Source: ZC4RG30 sp039800965 (GTDB lineage: Bacteria; Pseudomonadota; Gammaproteobacteria; Steroidobacterales; Steroidobacteraceae). Taken from it: a DNA stretch of 6,577 nucleotides. Shown here piece by piece: positions 1 through 5,558 of the stretch. A program made the position numbers and the translations under genes. The notes beneath the pieces were generated by a model. It was not told the DNA's origin and did no database searches. It worked only from the letters and a program-made list of their open reading frames with translations. Each line of letters starts with the position of its first letter. Positions within the stretch are counted from its first letter, which is position 1. Where the stretch lies: contig JBDLPS010000065.1 of the NCBI GenBank assembly GCA_039800965.1, positions 1 to 6,577 on the forward strand. The letters run 5' to 3'.

Positions 1-69
1 GCCGGCCACATCACCCTGCTGCGGGGCGAGCGCTCGAGACTGGCGGACCACGCCACGGAAATACTCTGA
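1..69 (+). CDS. Possible C-terminal tail of an unidentified upstream gene (partial)
   Basis: Frame 1 is open from the first base to a TGA at 67-69, giving 22 residues that end in ADHATEIL. Third codon positions are mostly G or C, as in the real genes here, while the competing frame 2 (the bepA frame extended upstream) has poorer third-position bias. No motif is recognisable in so few residues and I do not assign a family. If real, its stop lies 43 bp before the chosen bepA start, and bepA could be read from the same transcript, because I see no convincing promoter between them. It could also be chance open sequence. Confidence 0.35.
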   Translation, partial: AGHITLLRGERSRLADHATEIL

Positions 70-112
70 TGGCCGGCGAACCAGGGCGGGTTTGCGCGGT
101 CAGAGTGCACGG

Positions 113-1651
113 ATGAACCGCATGCCCTTCCCGTCCCGCCGCACGGCCCCGTGGGTCGCAGCCGCCGTTTCCGCAATGCTCGGGGCCACCTGCACGGCAC
201 AGGTCGCCCCGACGGCAGGTGCGGCCTCGGCCGTCGCGCCACCGCCTCCTCCGGCAGGCGGCGTGAACCTGCCGGACATGGGCAGTGGCGCGAACGCCAT
301 GATCAGCCGCATGGAAGAGACGCAGATCGGCCGGCTGATGATGAAGAACCTCCGCGACGAGGGCGCCATCCTCGAGGACCCGGAGGCCACCGAATACCTC
401 CAGACGCTCGGCTCGCGAATCGGCGTTCATGCCCAGGAGGGAACGCAACGCTTCTCGTTCTTCGTGGTAAAGGACCGTTCGATCAATGCATTCGCCATCC
501 CCGGCGGGTTCATCGGTGCCAACGCCGGCCTGTTCCTGCAGACAGATACCGAATCCGAACTGGCCGGCGTGCTCGCTCACGAAGTCGGCCATGTCGTTCA
601 ACGGCACATCGCGCGCGCGGTACAGGCGCAAAGCCGGATGAGCCTGCCGATGATGGCAGCGATGCTGGGCGCCATCCTGGTGGGCGTCGCCGGCGGCGGC
701 GAAGGCGCGATCGGCCTGATGTCCATGGCACAGGGCGCCGCCATGCAGTCACAGATCAATTTCACCCGCATGGAAGAAGCCGAGGCGGATCGCGTCGGTA
801 TCGGCTTCCTGTCGGCAGCCGGATTCGATCCGAACGGCATGGCCAGCGCCTTCTCGATGATGAACCGCGCGGAAGGCGCGAAGCTCGAGTACTACAAGCT
901 GCCGGACCTGCTCCGGTCGCACCCTGTCACCACGACGCGTATCGCGGAGGCGCGCGCGCGCGCCGCGCAACTGCCGGCCGTCCGCTACGCTGATGCACCG
1001 AGCTACGCACTGATCCGCGAGCGCCTGCGTGTCGTGACGGCGGGACAGGAAGACGACCTTCGCCCGTATTACTCACGCATGCGTGCCAACGGCGTGGACA
1101 AGCTCGCAGCGGAATATGGCGGCGCCCTCGCCGATATGAAGGCCGGGGATCCTGCGTCTGCGGTAACCACGCTGCAGGCCCTTGTCGAGGCCAACCCGGG
1201 CATCACGATCCTGCGCAGCGCGCTGGGCGAAGCACAGATGGCAGCGGGGGACCGCGAGGGTTCGCTGCTCACTTTCGAACATGCCGTCGCCCTGTACCCG
1301 CGCAACGTGCCGGTGACCGTGCGCTACGCCGAAGCACTGATGAAAGCCGACCGAGCCGGCAAGGCGCACCAGGTACTGCTGGACCTCTTCAACAACGACA
1401 CACCCACGCCCGACCAGATCCGCCTGACGGCGCTCGCCGCCAGCAGCGCAGGCGATACCGGCGACGCGTATTACTACATGGCCGAATTCCACCTCGCGAG
1501 CGGCGACCTGATGCTGGCCACGCAGCAACTCGACCTCGCCCTCGCCGAACCACGGCTCACCCAGGTGCAGCGCAAGCGCTTCTTCGCACGCCGCGAGGAA
1601 CTGCGCGATATCCTGCGGGAGCAACGCCTGCAGCGGGACGGCGGCCGCTGA
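113..1651 (+). CDS. bepA: BepA-like periplasmic M48 zinc metalloprotease/chaperone with C-terminal TPR region
   Basis: A periplasmic zinc protease and chaperone that, in the characterised family member, supports outer-membrane protein assembly (LptD maturation or degradation at the BAM complex). Residue numbers count from the ATG at 113 (512 aa). An N-terminal Arg-rich, then hydrophobic stretch (about residues 9-29) looks like a Sec signal peptide, followed by an Ala/Pro-rich linker with a run of five prolines. The M48 core carries the zinc motif HEVGH at 156-160, the third ligand E224 within EADR, and an SHP motif with H270, the position of the regulatory histidine plug in E. coli BepA. A Gly/Met-rich hydrophobic segment lies between the two metal-binding parts, as is usual. 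Residues from about 345 to 505 are helical with repeated Ala-rich A/L/Y patterns typical of TPRs. Start choice: an in-frame TTG at 92 and another ATG at 122 are possible, but 113 puts the basic n-region at the terminus. No strong Shine-Dalgarno is visible at any of them. Family assignment is firm. Confidence 0.93.
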   Translation: MNRMPFPSRRTAPWVAAAVSAMLGATCTAQVAPTAGAASAVAPPPPPAGGVNLPDMGSGANAMISRMEETQIGRLMMKNLRDEGAILEDPEATEYLQTLGSRIGVHAQEGTQRFSFFVVKDRSINAFAIPGGFIGANAGLFLQTDTESELAGVLAHEVGHVVQRHIARAVQAQSRMSLPMMAAMLGAILVGVAGGGEGAIGLMSMAQGAAMQSQINFTRMEEAEADRVGIGFLSAAGFDPNGMASAFSMMNRAEGAKLEYYKLPDLLRSHPVTTTRIAEARARAAQLPAVRYADAPSYALIRERLRVVTAGQEDDLRPYYSRMRANGVDKLAAEYGGALADMKAGDPASAVTTLQALVEANPGITILRSALGEAQMAAGDREGSLLTFEHAVALYPRNVPVTVRYAEALMKADRAGKAHQVLLDLFNNDTPTPDQIRLTALAASSAGDTGDAYYYMAEFHLASGDLMLATQQLDLALAEPRLTQVQRKRFFARREELRDILREQRLQRDGGR

Positions 1652-1670
1652 CAGGAGGCCTGCGCCGCTC

Positions 1671-1679
1671 TGCTAGAAT
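1671..1679 (+). promoter_or_regulatory. Extended -10 promoter element for mlaA
   Basis: TGCTAGAAT matches the extended -10 pattern TGnTATAAT with a single mismatch. A CTGACA hexamer at 1648-1653 resembles a -35, but the 20-base spacer is too long, so the extended TG would have to carry recognition. Transcription would start near 1686 and give a leader of about 24 bases without a clear Shine-Dalgarno. The element lies just after the bepA stop, so mlaA need not depend on bepA transcription. Confidence 0.5.
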
Positions 1680-1709
1680 CTGCGCCCCGACATCCTCCAC
1701 CGAACGCCG

Positions 1710-2459
1710 ATGAACGCCCGGATCCACCGTCTCCTGCCCTTCGCCCTGGTCCTGCTGGCGACAGGATGCGCCGCGCTGCCTGCCGGAAAAACCGACCCGC
1801 GGGATCGTTTCGAACGTTTCAACCGCTCGGTCTTCAGCTTCAACCAGGGCCTCGACAGGCACGTCGCGCAACCCGTCGCGCGCACCTACGTCAAGGTGAC
1901 CCCTGCGCCGGTCCGTTCCGGCGTCTCGAATTTCTTCGCCAACCTGGGCTATCCGGTGGTGATCGTCAACGACGTGCTGCAGGCCAAGCCACTGCCGTTC
2001 GCGAAGGACGCAGCGCGTTTCGCCGTCAACACCACCATCGGCATCGGCGGGCTCTTCGATCCCGCATCGAGGATCGGCCTCGACTCGAACAACGAGGATT
2101 TCGGCCAGACCTTGGGGTATTGGGGCATCCCGACCGGCCCTTACCTGGTGCTGCCGGTACTGGGACCGTCGAACGCCCGCGACCTCGTCGGCCGCGTGGG
2201 AGATCATTTCTCCCAGCCAACGTCCTATTCCCGAAACGACGAACTCGTGTGGGGGCTGCGGGCCGGCGGACTGGTGGAAGCAAGGGCGGCGACACTGGAT
2301 GCCACGGACATCATGAACCGGGCCTTCGATCCGTATGCCTTCATGCGCAACGCCTACCTGCAGCGCCGCAACTTCCTCGTCCACGACGGCAATCCGCCCG
2401 AGGACGAAACTCCTGCCGAAGCGGACGAGACGGAAGACGATTCATCCGCCAAGAAGTGA
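1710..2459 (+). CDS. mlaA: MlaA (VacJ) outer-membrane lipoprotein of the Mla phospholipid transport system
   Basis: MlaA sits in the outer membrane, usually with a trimeric porin. It lets phospholipid leave the outer leaflet and passes it to periplasmic MlaC. The 249-residue length is close to E. coli MlaA (251). A short signal ends in the lipobox LATGC with C20 as the predicted lipidated cysteine. The +2 residue is Ala rather than Asp, consistent with Lol sorting to the outer membrane. Family landmarks follow: DP at 29-30, FNRSVFSFN at 37-45, a GVSNFFANLG stretch, VNDVLQ, a GLFDPAS segment, and DFGQTLGYWG from residue 130 running into GPYLVLP. The C-terminus is an acidic, Glu/Asp-rich tail ending in Lys-Lys. 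It lies 58 bp downstream of bepA on the same strand and converges on mlaB, with the last 18 bp overlapping. Start ATG 1710 is fixed by the lipoprotein signal. Confidence 0.96.
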   Translation: MNARIHRLLPFALVLLATGCAALPAGKTDPRDRFERFNRSVFSFNQGLDRHVAQPVARTYVKVTPAPVRSGVSNFFANLGYPVVIVNDVLQAKPLPFAKDAARFAVNTTIGIGGLFDPASRIGLDSNNEDFGQTLGYWGIPTGPYLVLPVLGPSNARDLVGRVGDHFSQPTSYSRNDELVWGLRAGGLVEARAATLDATDIMNRAFDPYAFMRNAYLQRRNFLVHDGNPPEDETPAEADETEDDSSAKK

Positions 2460-2750
2460 GTCGGCCTCGCTGATGCGGGATATGGCCAGCAGCCGCTCCG
2501 GTACAGAGGCGTAGCGCAACGGGCATCCCTCTGCGCGCGCCTGGGCCTGCCAGGCCACGAGCAGCGCGAGTCCGGCGCTGTCCGCCAGACCGACGCCGGA
2601 CAGATCCAGCTCCAGTGGAACACCCTGCCGCAGCAGCGCGACGCCCTGCGGCCAGAGCGCGGCCACGCTCCCGAAAGTCAGGTCGCCCTCGACGGCATGG
2701 AGTCCCTGCGCACGGATCGTGAGGCGGGCCTGCCGCAACGTGGTGGACAT
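2442..2750 (-). CDS. mlaB: MlaB STAS-domain subunit of the Mla ABC complex
   Basis: A 102-residue cytoplasmic STAS-domain protein. In the Mla complex, MlaB binds the ATPase MlaF and stabilises or activates it. The visible signature is the LDLSGVGLADSAGLALL stretch (about residues 48-64) with D57-S58-A59-G60. E. coli MlaB has a threonine at the equivalent functional position (T52), so this protein uses serine there. The start ATG at 2750-2748 shares one base with the mlaC stop (TGATG), and a GGGAA lies four bases upstream, implying translational coupling. It is the last gene of the minus-strand operon. Its final 18 bp overlap the convergent mlaA end, and I see no terminator after it. Confidence 0.9.
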   Translation of the reverse strand: MSTTLRQARLTIRAQGLHAVEGDLTFGSVAALWPQGVALLRQGVPLELDLSGVGLADSAGLALLVAWQAQARAEGCPLRYASVPERLLAISRISEADSLLGG

Positions 2751-3406
2751 CAGCTTCCCGCGCGCTTCGCGGGGCGCGCCCCGCCGGTCTCAAGCCGATG
2801 GATCAACGAATCCAGTCCGTTCTGGTCGACCTCGGGACCGAAATCCTCCTGGAAACTCTTCACGTAACTGATGCCCTCGATTACCACGTCCCAGGCCTTC
2901 CATCCGGATTCGGTCTTGCGCAGGCTGTAGTTGACCTTTACCAGCGCTCCGCCGTCGCGCCGGATCTCGGTACGCACGGTCGCCCGCGACGCCGCCGGAT
3001 CACCCTGGTAAGGCAGGAAACGGACACGGTCACCGGTGAAATCCACCAGCGCGTCCCCGTAGGTCTGCAGCAGCGAACGATAGAACGCCTTGACGAAACG
3101 GCTGCGCTGCTGCTCGTCGGCGTTGCGCCAGTGCTTGCCCAACACCTGCTGGGCCGCGAAGTTGACGTCGAAATTGGGCAGCAGCACATCGTCGACGAGC
3201 TTGTAGAGCTGCGTCTTGTCCTTGCGGTAGGCCGCGCGGTGGGCATCGATGTCCTTGAGCATCGCATCCGATGCAGTGCGGACAAGCTTCTCGGGATCAC
3301 TGGTATCGACGACCTGCACGGTCGCGGTCACCGCGAGCGGAGCGAACGCGAGGATGATGCCGGCGACGCAGGCCGATGCCACGTGCTGGATACGACGAAG
3401 GGTCAC
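2750..3406 (-). CDS. mlaC: MlaC periplasmic phospholipid shuttle
   Basis: MlaC is the soluble lipid-binding carrier between MlaA and the MlaFEDB complex. From the chosen start it has 218 residues, near E. coli MlaC (211). An N-terminal signal peptide has basic residues at 4-5, a hydrophobic core and a plausible cleavage after V26-T27-A28. Family features are the N-terminal helix with the KLVDDVLLPNFDV stretch, a KHWR motif, RFVKAFYRSLLQTYGDAL, and the C-terminal GWKAWDVVIEGISYV followed by a SFQEDF segment. Start choice: the frame is open upstream into mlaD, but the GTG at 3406-3404 overlaps the mlaD stop as GTGA, is preceded by a strong purine-rich ribosome site, and puts the signal peptide at the terminus. 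Longer readings would add Arg/His-rich translation of the mlaD frame shadow. Confidence 0.94.
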   Translation of the reverse strand: MTLRRIQHVASACVAGIILAFAPLAVTATVQVVDTSDPEKLVRTASDAMLKDIDAHRAAYRKDKTQLYKLVDDVLLPNFDVNFAAQQVLGKHWRNADEQQRSRFVKAFYRSLLQTYGDALVDFTGDRVRFLPYQGDPAASRATVRTEIRRDGGALVKVNYSLRKTESGWKAWDVVIEGISYVKSFQEDFGPEVDQNGLDSLIHRLETGGARPAKRAGS

Positions 3407-3897
3407 TTTCCTTCCTCCCTCGAGCCGCCCTTGTTGCCGGCGAAGGCAGCAAAGAGCTTGTTGACCAGCTTCTCGAGCACGATGGCCGACTGCGTGTTCT
3501 CGATGATGCCCTTGTCCTTGAGGAAGCCATCCGAACCACCGGCATCGATGCCGACGTATTTCGCACCCAACAGGCCGGCGGTCTCGATGTTCGCCCAACT
3601 GTCATCCGGGATGCGGTCATACTGGCGGTTGATGGCCAGCGACACGACAGCCTTGTACTCACGGGAATCGAACGCCACCGACGCCACGCGCCCCACCTTC
3701 ACGCCGGCCATCGTCACCGGCGCGCCGGTCTTGAGGTCGCCGACGTTGTCAAAATGGGCGCTCACCCGATAGGTATCGGCATCCTGTGCAATGCCGATCC
3801 GGGTGCCCGGCAACTGCGTGGTGAGGAAGCCCAGCGCCGCGAAACCCAGCAGCACGAACAGGCCCGTGCCGACTTCAAGACTGCGATTCGGAACCAT
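3403..3897 (-). CDS. mlaD: MlaD MCE-domain lipid-binding subunit
   Basis: MlaD is anchored in the inner membrane and forms a hexameric MCE ring that channels phospholipid between MlaC and the permease MlaE. This 164-residue protein has one N-terminal transmembrane helix (about residues 9-27). A single MCE domain follows (about 42-120), with a YRVSAHFDNVGDLKTGAPV stretch, GVKVGRV at 65-71 and a C-terminal GLLGAKYVGID motif. A short helical, Leu/Ala-rich then Lys/Gly-rich tail ends the protein. E. coli MlaD is 183 residues, so the C-terminal helix is shorter here. Start ATG 3897-3895 follows an 18-base gap after mlaE that contains GGGGAAG, a usable ribosome site. Its stop overlaps the mlaC GTG by four bases. 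Confidence 0.95.
   Translation of the reverse strand: MVPNRSLEVGTGLFVLLGFAALGFLTTQLPGTRIGIAQDADTYRVSAHFDNVGDLKTGAPVTMAGVKVGRVASVAFDSREYKAVVSLAINRQYDRIPDDSWANIETAGLLGAKYVGIDAGGSDGFLKDKGIIENTQSAIVLEKLVNKLFAAFAGNKGGSREEGK
3407..3420 (-). promoter_or_regulatory. Strong Shine-Dalgarno that fixes the GTG start of mlaC
   Basis: On the minus strand this reads AGGGAGGAAGGAAA, with GGAGG at 3418-3414 seven bases before the GTG at 3406. It lies inside the 3' end of mlaD. It is the best ribosome site in the window, and it selects the GTG over the ATG far upstream in the same open frame. Confidence 0.75.
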
Positions 3898-3915
3898 GGA
3901 TGCTCTTCCCCGGGA

Positions 3916-4668
3916 TCAAAGCTTGATGAATGCGGCGGTCAGCATGTAATCGACCACCAATGTCATGACGGACGAAGCGACCACCGTTCGCGTGGTGGCG
4001 AGCCCGACGCCCTCGGCAGTCGGGACGGTGTTGTAGCCCTCGTAGACCGCGAGCAGGCTGCACAAAAGGCCGAACGCCAGGCTCTTGACGATGCCCTCGT
4101 TCACGTCGCGCAGGTCCACCGCGTTCTGCATCTGCGACCAGAACGTGCCTTGGTCGACGCCCATCAGCGTCACGCCGACCAACTGCGATCCATAGATACC
4201 GACGACGTCGAAGACGGCGACCAGAAGCGGCATCGCGATGATGCCGCCGATGAAACGCGGGGCGACGACATGGCGCATCGGGTCGACCGCCATGATCTGC
4301 ATGGCCGTCAACTGGTCGGTCGCGCGCATCAGGCCGATCTCGGACGTCAGCGCCGTGCCGGCCCGGCCCGCGAACAGCAGCGCGGTCACGACGGGACCGA
4401 GTTCCTTGAGCAGGCCCAGCGTGGCGGCGACGCCCAGCGCGGACTCGCTGCCGAAGCGAGCCAGCAGGTCGTAGCCCTGCAGGCCCAGCACCATGCCGAC
4501 GAAAAGCCCGCAGAGCATGATGATGACCAGCGAGCGGGCACCGCAGTTGTAGATCTGGTGGACAATCAGCCGCGGCCGGCGCAACGCCGGGCCACAGGCC
4601 GCCAGGGTGCGCAGCAGGAACACCGACACCGAACCGATGCGGGACAGCGACCCGGCCAGGGAAGTCAT
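3916..4668 (-). CDS. mlaE: MlaE inner-membrane permease of the Mla ABC transporter
   Basis: MlaE is the membrane permease that couples ATP use by MlaF to phospholipid movement through the MlaD ring. The 250-residue product is close to E. coli MlaE (260). It begins with an amphipathic interfacial helix, then several hydrophobic segments (about residues 47-65, 78-101, 130-165, 190-210 and 225-248). The family signature is KELGPVVTALLFAGRAGTAL around 88-107, followed by SEIG and a charged RATDQLTAM loop, then an ALAFGLLCS-like helix late in the protein. Start ATG 4668-4666 overlaps the mlaF stop as ATGA and has GGAGA six bases upstream within mlaF, so translation is probably coupled. Confidence 0.96.
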   Translation of the reverse strand: MTSLAGSLSRIGSVSVFLLRTLAACGPALRRPRLIVHQIYNCGARSLVIIMLCGLFVGMVLGLQGYDLLARFGSESALGVAATLGLLKELGPVVTALLFAGRAGTALTSEIGLMRATDQLTAMQIMAVDPMRHVVAPRFIGGIIAMPLLVAVFDVVGIYGSQLVGVTLMGVDQGTFWSQMQNAVDLRDVNEGIVKSLAFGLLCSLLAVYEGYNTVPTAEGVGLATTRTVVASSVMTLVVDYMLTAAFIKL

Positions 4669-5474
4669 CGCAGATCTCCGACGTCCAGAAGCTGTTCCCG
4701 GTAATCGCCGGCCGGATAATGGAAGGGGACGGGACCGTCGGCGGCCCCGTCCATGAACTGACGCACGGCGGGGTCGGTGCTCGCGTGCAGTTCGGGCGAG
4801 CTGCCCGATGCCACGACCTTGCCGTCCGCCAGCAGGTAACTGCGGTCCGCGATGGTGGCGACCTCCTGCACGTCGTGGGACACGAGGATGCTGGTGATGC
4901 CGAGGGCGTCGTTGAGCTGGCGGATGAGGCGACAGACCACGCCCATCGAGATCGGATCCAGCCCCACGAAAGGTTCATCGTAGATGAGGACCTCCGGGTC
5001 CATGACGATGGCACGGGCCAGGGCCACTCGACGTGCCATGCCACCGGACAGCTCCTGGGGCATCAGGCGTTCCGCTCCCCGCAGCCCCACCGCCTGCAAC
5101 TTCATGAGCACGAGGCGCCGCAGCAAGGGCTCGGGTAGCCGGCTGTGCTGACGGACCGGAAAGGCGACGTTCTCGAAGACATCCAGATCGGTCAGCAGCG
5201 CGCCGTTCTGGAACAGCATGCCCATGCGGCGCCGCAGCGCGAAAAGCTGCCGCCGCCCGTACCCCGCGATGTCCTCGCCAAAGACGCGCACCGTACCGGC
5301 GCCCGGCGCCACCTGCCCGGTAACCAGACGGAGCAAGGTGGTTTTGCCCGTGCCGCTGGGCCCCATCACGGCCGTGACGCTGCCCCGCTCCACGGCGATG
5401 TCGACGCCGTCAAAGATCCGGCGGCTTCCGACGCCGTAGTGGACGCCACGGACGTCGACAACGAGATCTCTCAT
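4665..5474 (-). CDS. mlaF: MlaF ATP-binding subunit of the Mla ABC transporter
   Basis: MlaF is the cytoplasmic ATPase that drives the MlaFEDB lipid transporter. From ATG 5474 it has 269 residues, the same as E. coli MlaF. Visible motifs are Walker A GPSGTGKTT (38-46), Q-loop Q89, ABC signature LSGGM (142-146), Walker B VLIYDEP (162-168) with catalytic E167, D-loop GLDP, and the H-loop histidine H200 in SHD. All catalytic positions are intact. Start choice: the frame is open upstream, with TTG codons at 5516 and 5492, but the ATG at 5474 gives the usual N-terminus directly before the first beta strand. No good Shine-Dalgarno precedes this ATG; the preceding bases are C-rich. It is the first gene of the mlaFEDCB operon and diverges from the Rrf2 regulator gene. 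Confidence 0.96.
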   Translation of the reverse strand: MRDLVVDVRGVHYGVGSRRIFDGVDIAVERGSVTAVMGPSGTGKTTLLRLVTGQVAPGAGTVRVFGEDIAGYGRRQLFALRRRMGMLFQNGALLTDLDVFENVAFPVRQHSRLPEPLLRRLVLMKLQAVGLRGAERLMPQELSGGMARRVALARAIVMDPEVLIYDEPFVGLDPISMGVVCRLIRQLNDALGITSILVSHDVQEVATIADRSYLLADGKVVASGSSPELHASTDPAVRQFMDGAADGPVPFHYPAGDYREQLLDVGDLR

Positions 5475-5482
5475 GGAGGGGG

Positions 5483-5491
5483 ATGATACCA
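5483..5491 (-). promoter_or_regulatory. Candidate extended -10 for the mlaFEDCB operon
   Basis: On the minus strand the sequence is TGGTATCAT, one mismatch from TGnTATAAT. It ends nine bases before the mlaF ATG, so a start seven bases downstream would leave a leader of only one or two bases, that is, an almost leaderless mRNA. That fits the absence of a Shine-Dalgarno. No good -35 is visible at 17 bases (the region is GCCGGA-like). A weaker AT-rich alternative (TATTTT, 5530-5525) lies further upstream. Confidence 0.4.
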
Positions 5492-5498
5492 AACGTCC

Positions 5499-5515
5499 TG
5501 TGGCCTCCGGCCACA
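5499..5515. repeat. Inverted repeat, 7-bp arms with a 3-base centre, in the mlaF/rrf2 intergenic region
   Basis: TGTGGCC-TCC-GGCCACA is a perfect inverted repeat. It lies about 23-39 bases upstream of the expected mlaF transcription start and about 21-37 bases upstream of the expected rrf2 start, so it covers the -35 zones of both divergent promoters. That position suits a dimeric regulator site. No T-run follows on either strand, so it is not a rho-independent terminator. Function is inferred from position only. Confidence 0.45.
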
Positions 5516-5520
5516 AACAG

Positions 5521-5533
5521 CACTAAAATAGTC
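5521..5533. promoter_or_regulatory. IscR type-1-like operator core over the rrf2-suf -10
   Basis: CACTAAAATAGTC contains the palindrome ACTA-AAA-TAGT and matches the central 13 bases of the E. coli IscR type 1 consensus (GACTRWWWYAGTC) at 12 positions. The outer flanks of the 25-base consensus match poorly. The site overlaps the -10 hexamer, as expected for repression by an Fe-S-loaded Rrf2 protein, and the gene it precedes encodes such a regulator. Autoregulation is inferred. Confidence 0.5.
5524..5529 (+). promoter_or_regulatory. -10 element of the rrf2-suf promoter
   Basis: TAAAAT matches TATAAT at five of six positions. The hexamer 17 bases upstream (5501-5506, TGGCCT) is only a 3/6 match to TTGACA and falls in the inverted repeat, so the promoter looks weak or activator-assisted. 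The predicted start near 5536 gives a leader of about 22 bases that is C-rich and has no Shine-Dalgarno. Confidence 0.5.
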
Positions 5534-5558
5534 CCAGTTCCATCGGCTCCACCCCCCC

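Noticed and set aside
1..69. Assigning the upstream tail to nadA or another gene often found near bepA
   Set aside because: The 22 visible residues do not resemble a C-terminus I can recognise, so no family is claimed.
92..112. TTG start for bepA at 92
   Set aside because: It adds seven residues before the signal peptide and has no better ribosome site than the ATG at 113. It cannot be fully excluded.
151..993. 280-codon frame overlapping bepA on the same strand
   Set aside because: Arg/Gly/Pro-rich out-of-frame reading of the bepA protease region. The bepA frame carries HEVGH and the other zinc ligands.
1557..2384. 275-codon minus-strand frame across bepA and mlaA
   Set aside because: Antisense to two real genes and spans their intergenic promoter. 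No family signature.
3368..3370. MlaC C13 as a lipoprotein cysteine
   Set aside because: The preceding residues do not form a lipobox and the cysteine lies inside the hydrophobic core. MlaC is known as a soluble periplasmic protein.
3407..3598. 64-residue N-terminal extension of MlaC from an ATG at 3598
   Set aside because: It would overlap mlaD heavily and place the signal peptide internally. The GTG at 3406 has a strong ribosome site.
2798..3772. 324-codon plus-strand open frame opposite mlaC and mlaD
   Set aside because: Antisense shadow of two confidently assigned genes, with no ribosome site or recognisable motif.
3376..4704. 442-codon open frame on the plus strand opposite mlaD and mlaE
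   Set aside because: It lies wholly antisense to genes with clear family motifs. Its translation is rich in His, Arg, Gln and Asp without a domain pattern, as expected for an antisense shadow in GC-rich DNA.
5499..5515. Inverted repeat as a transcription terminator
   Set aside because: No T-run on either strand, and it lies between divergent gene starts where no transcript is expected to end.
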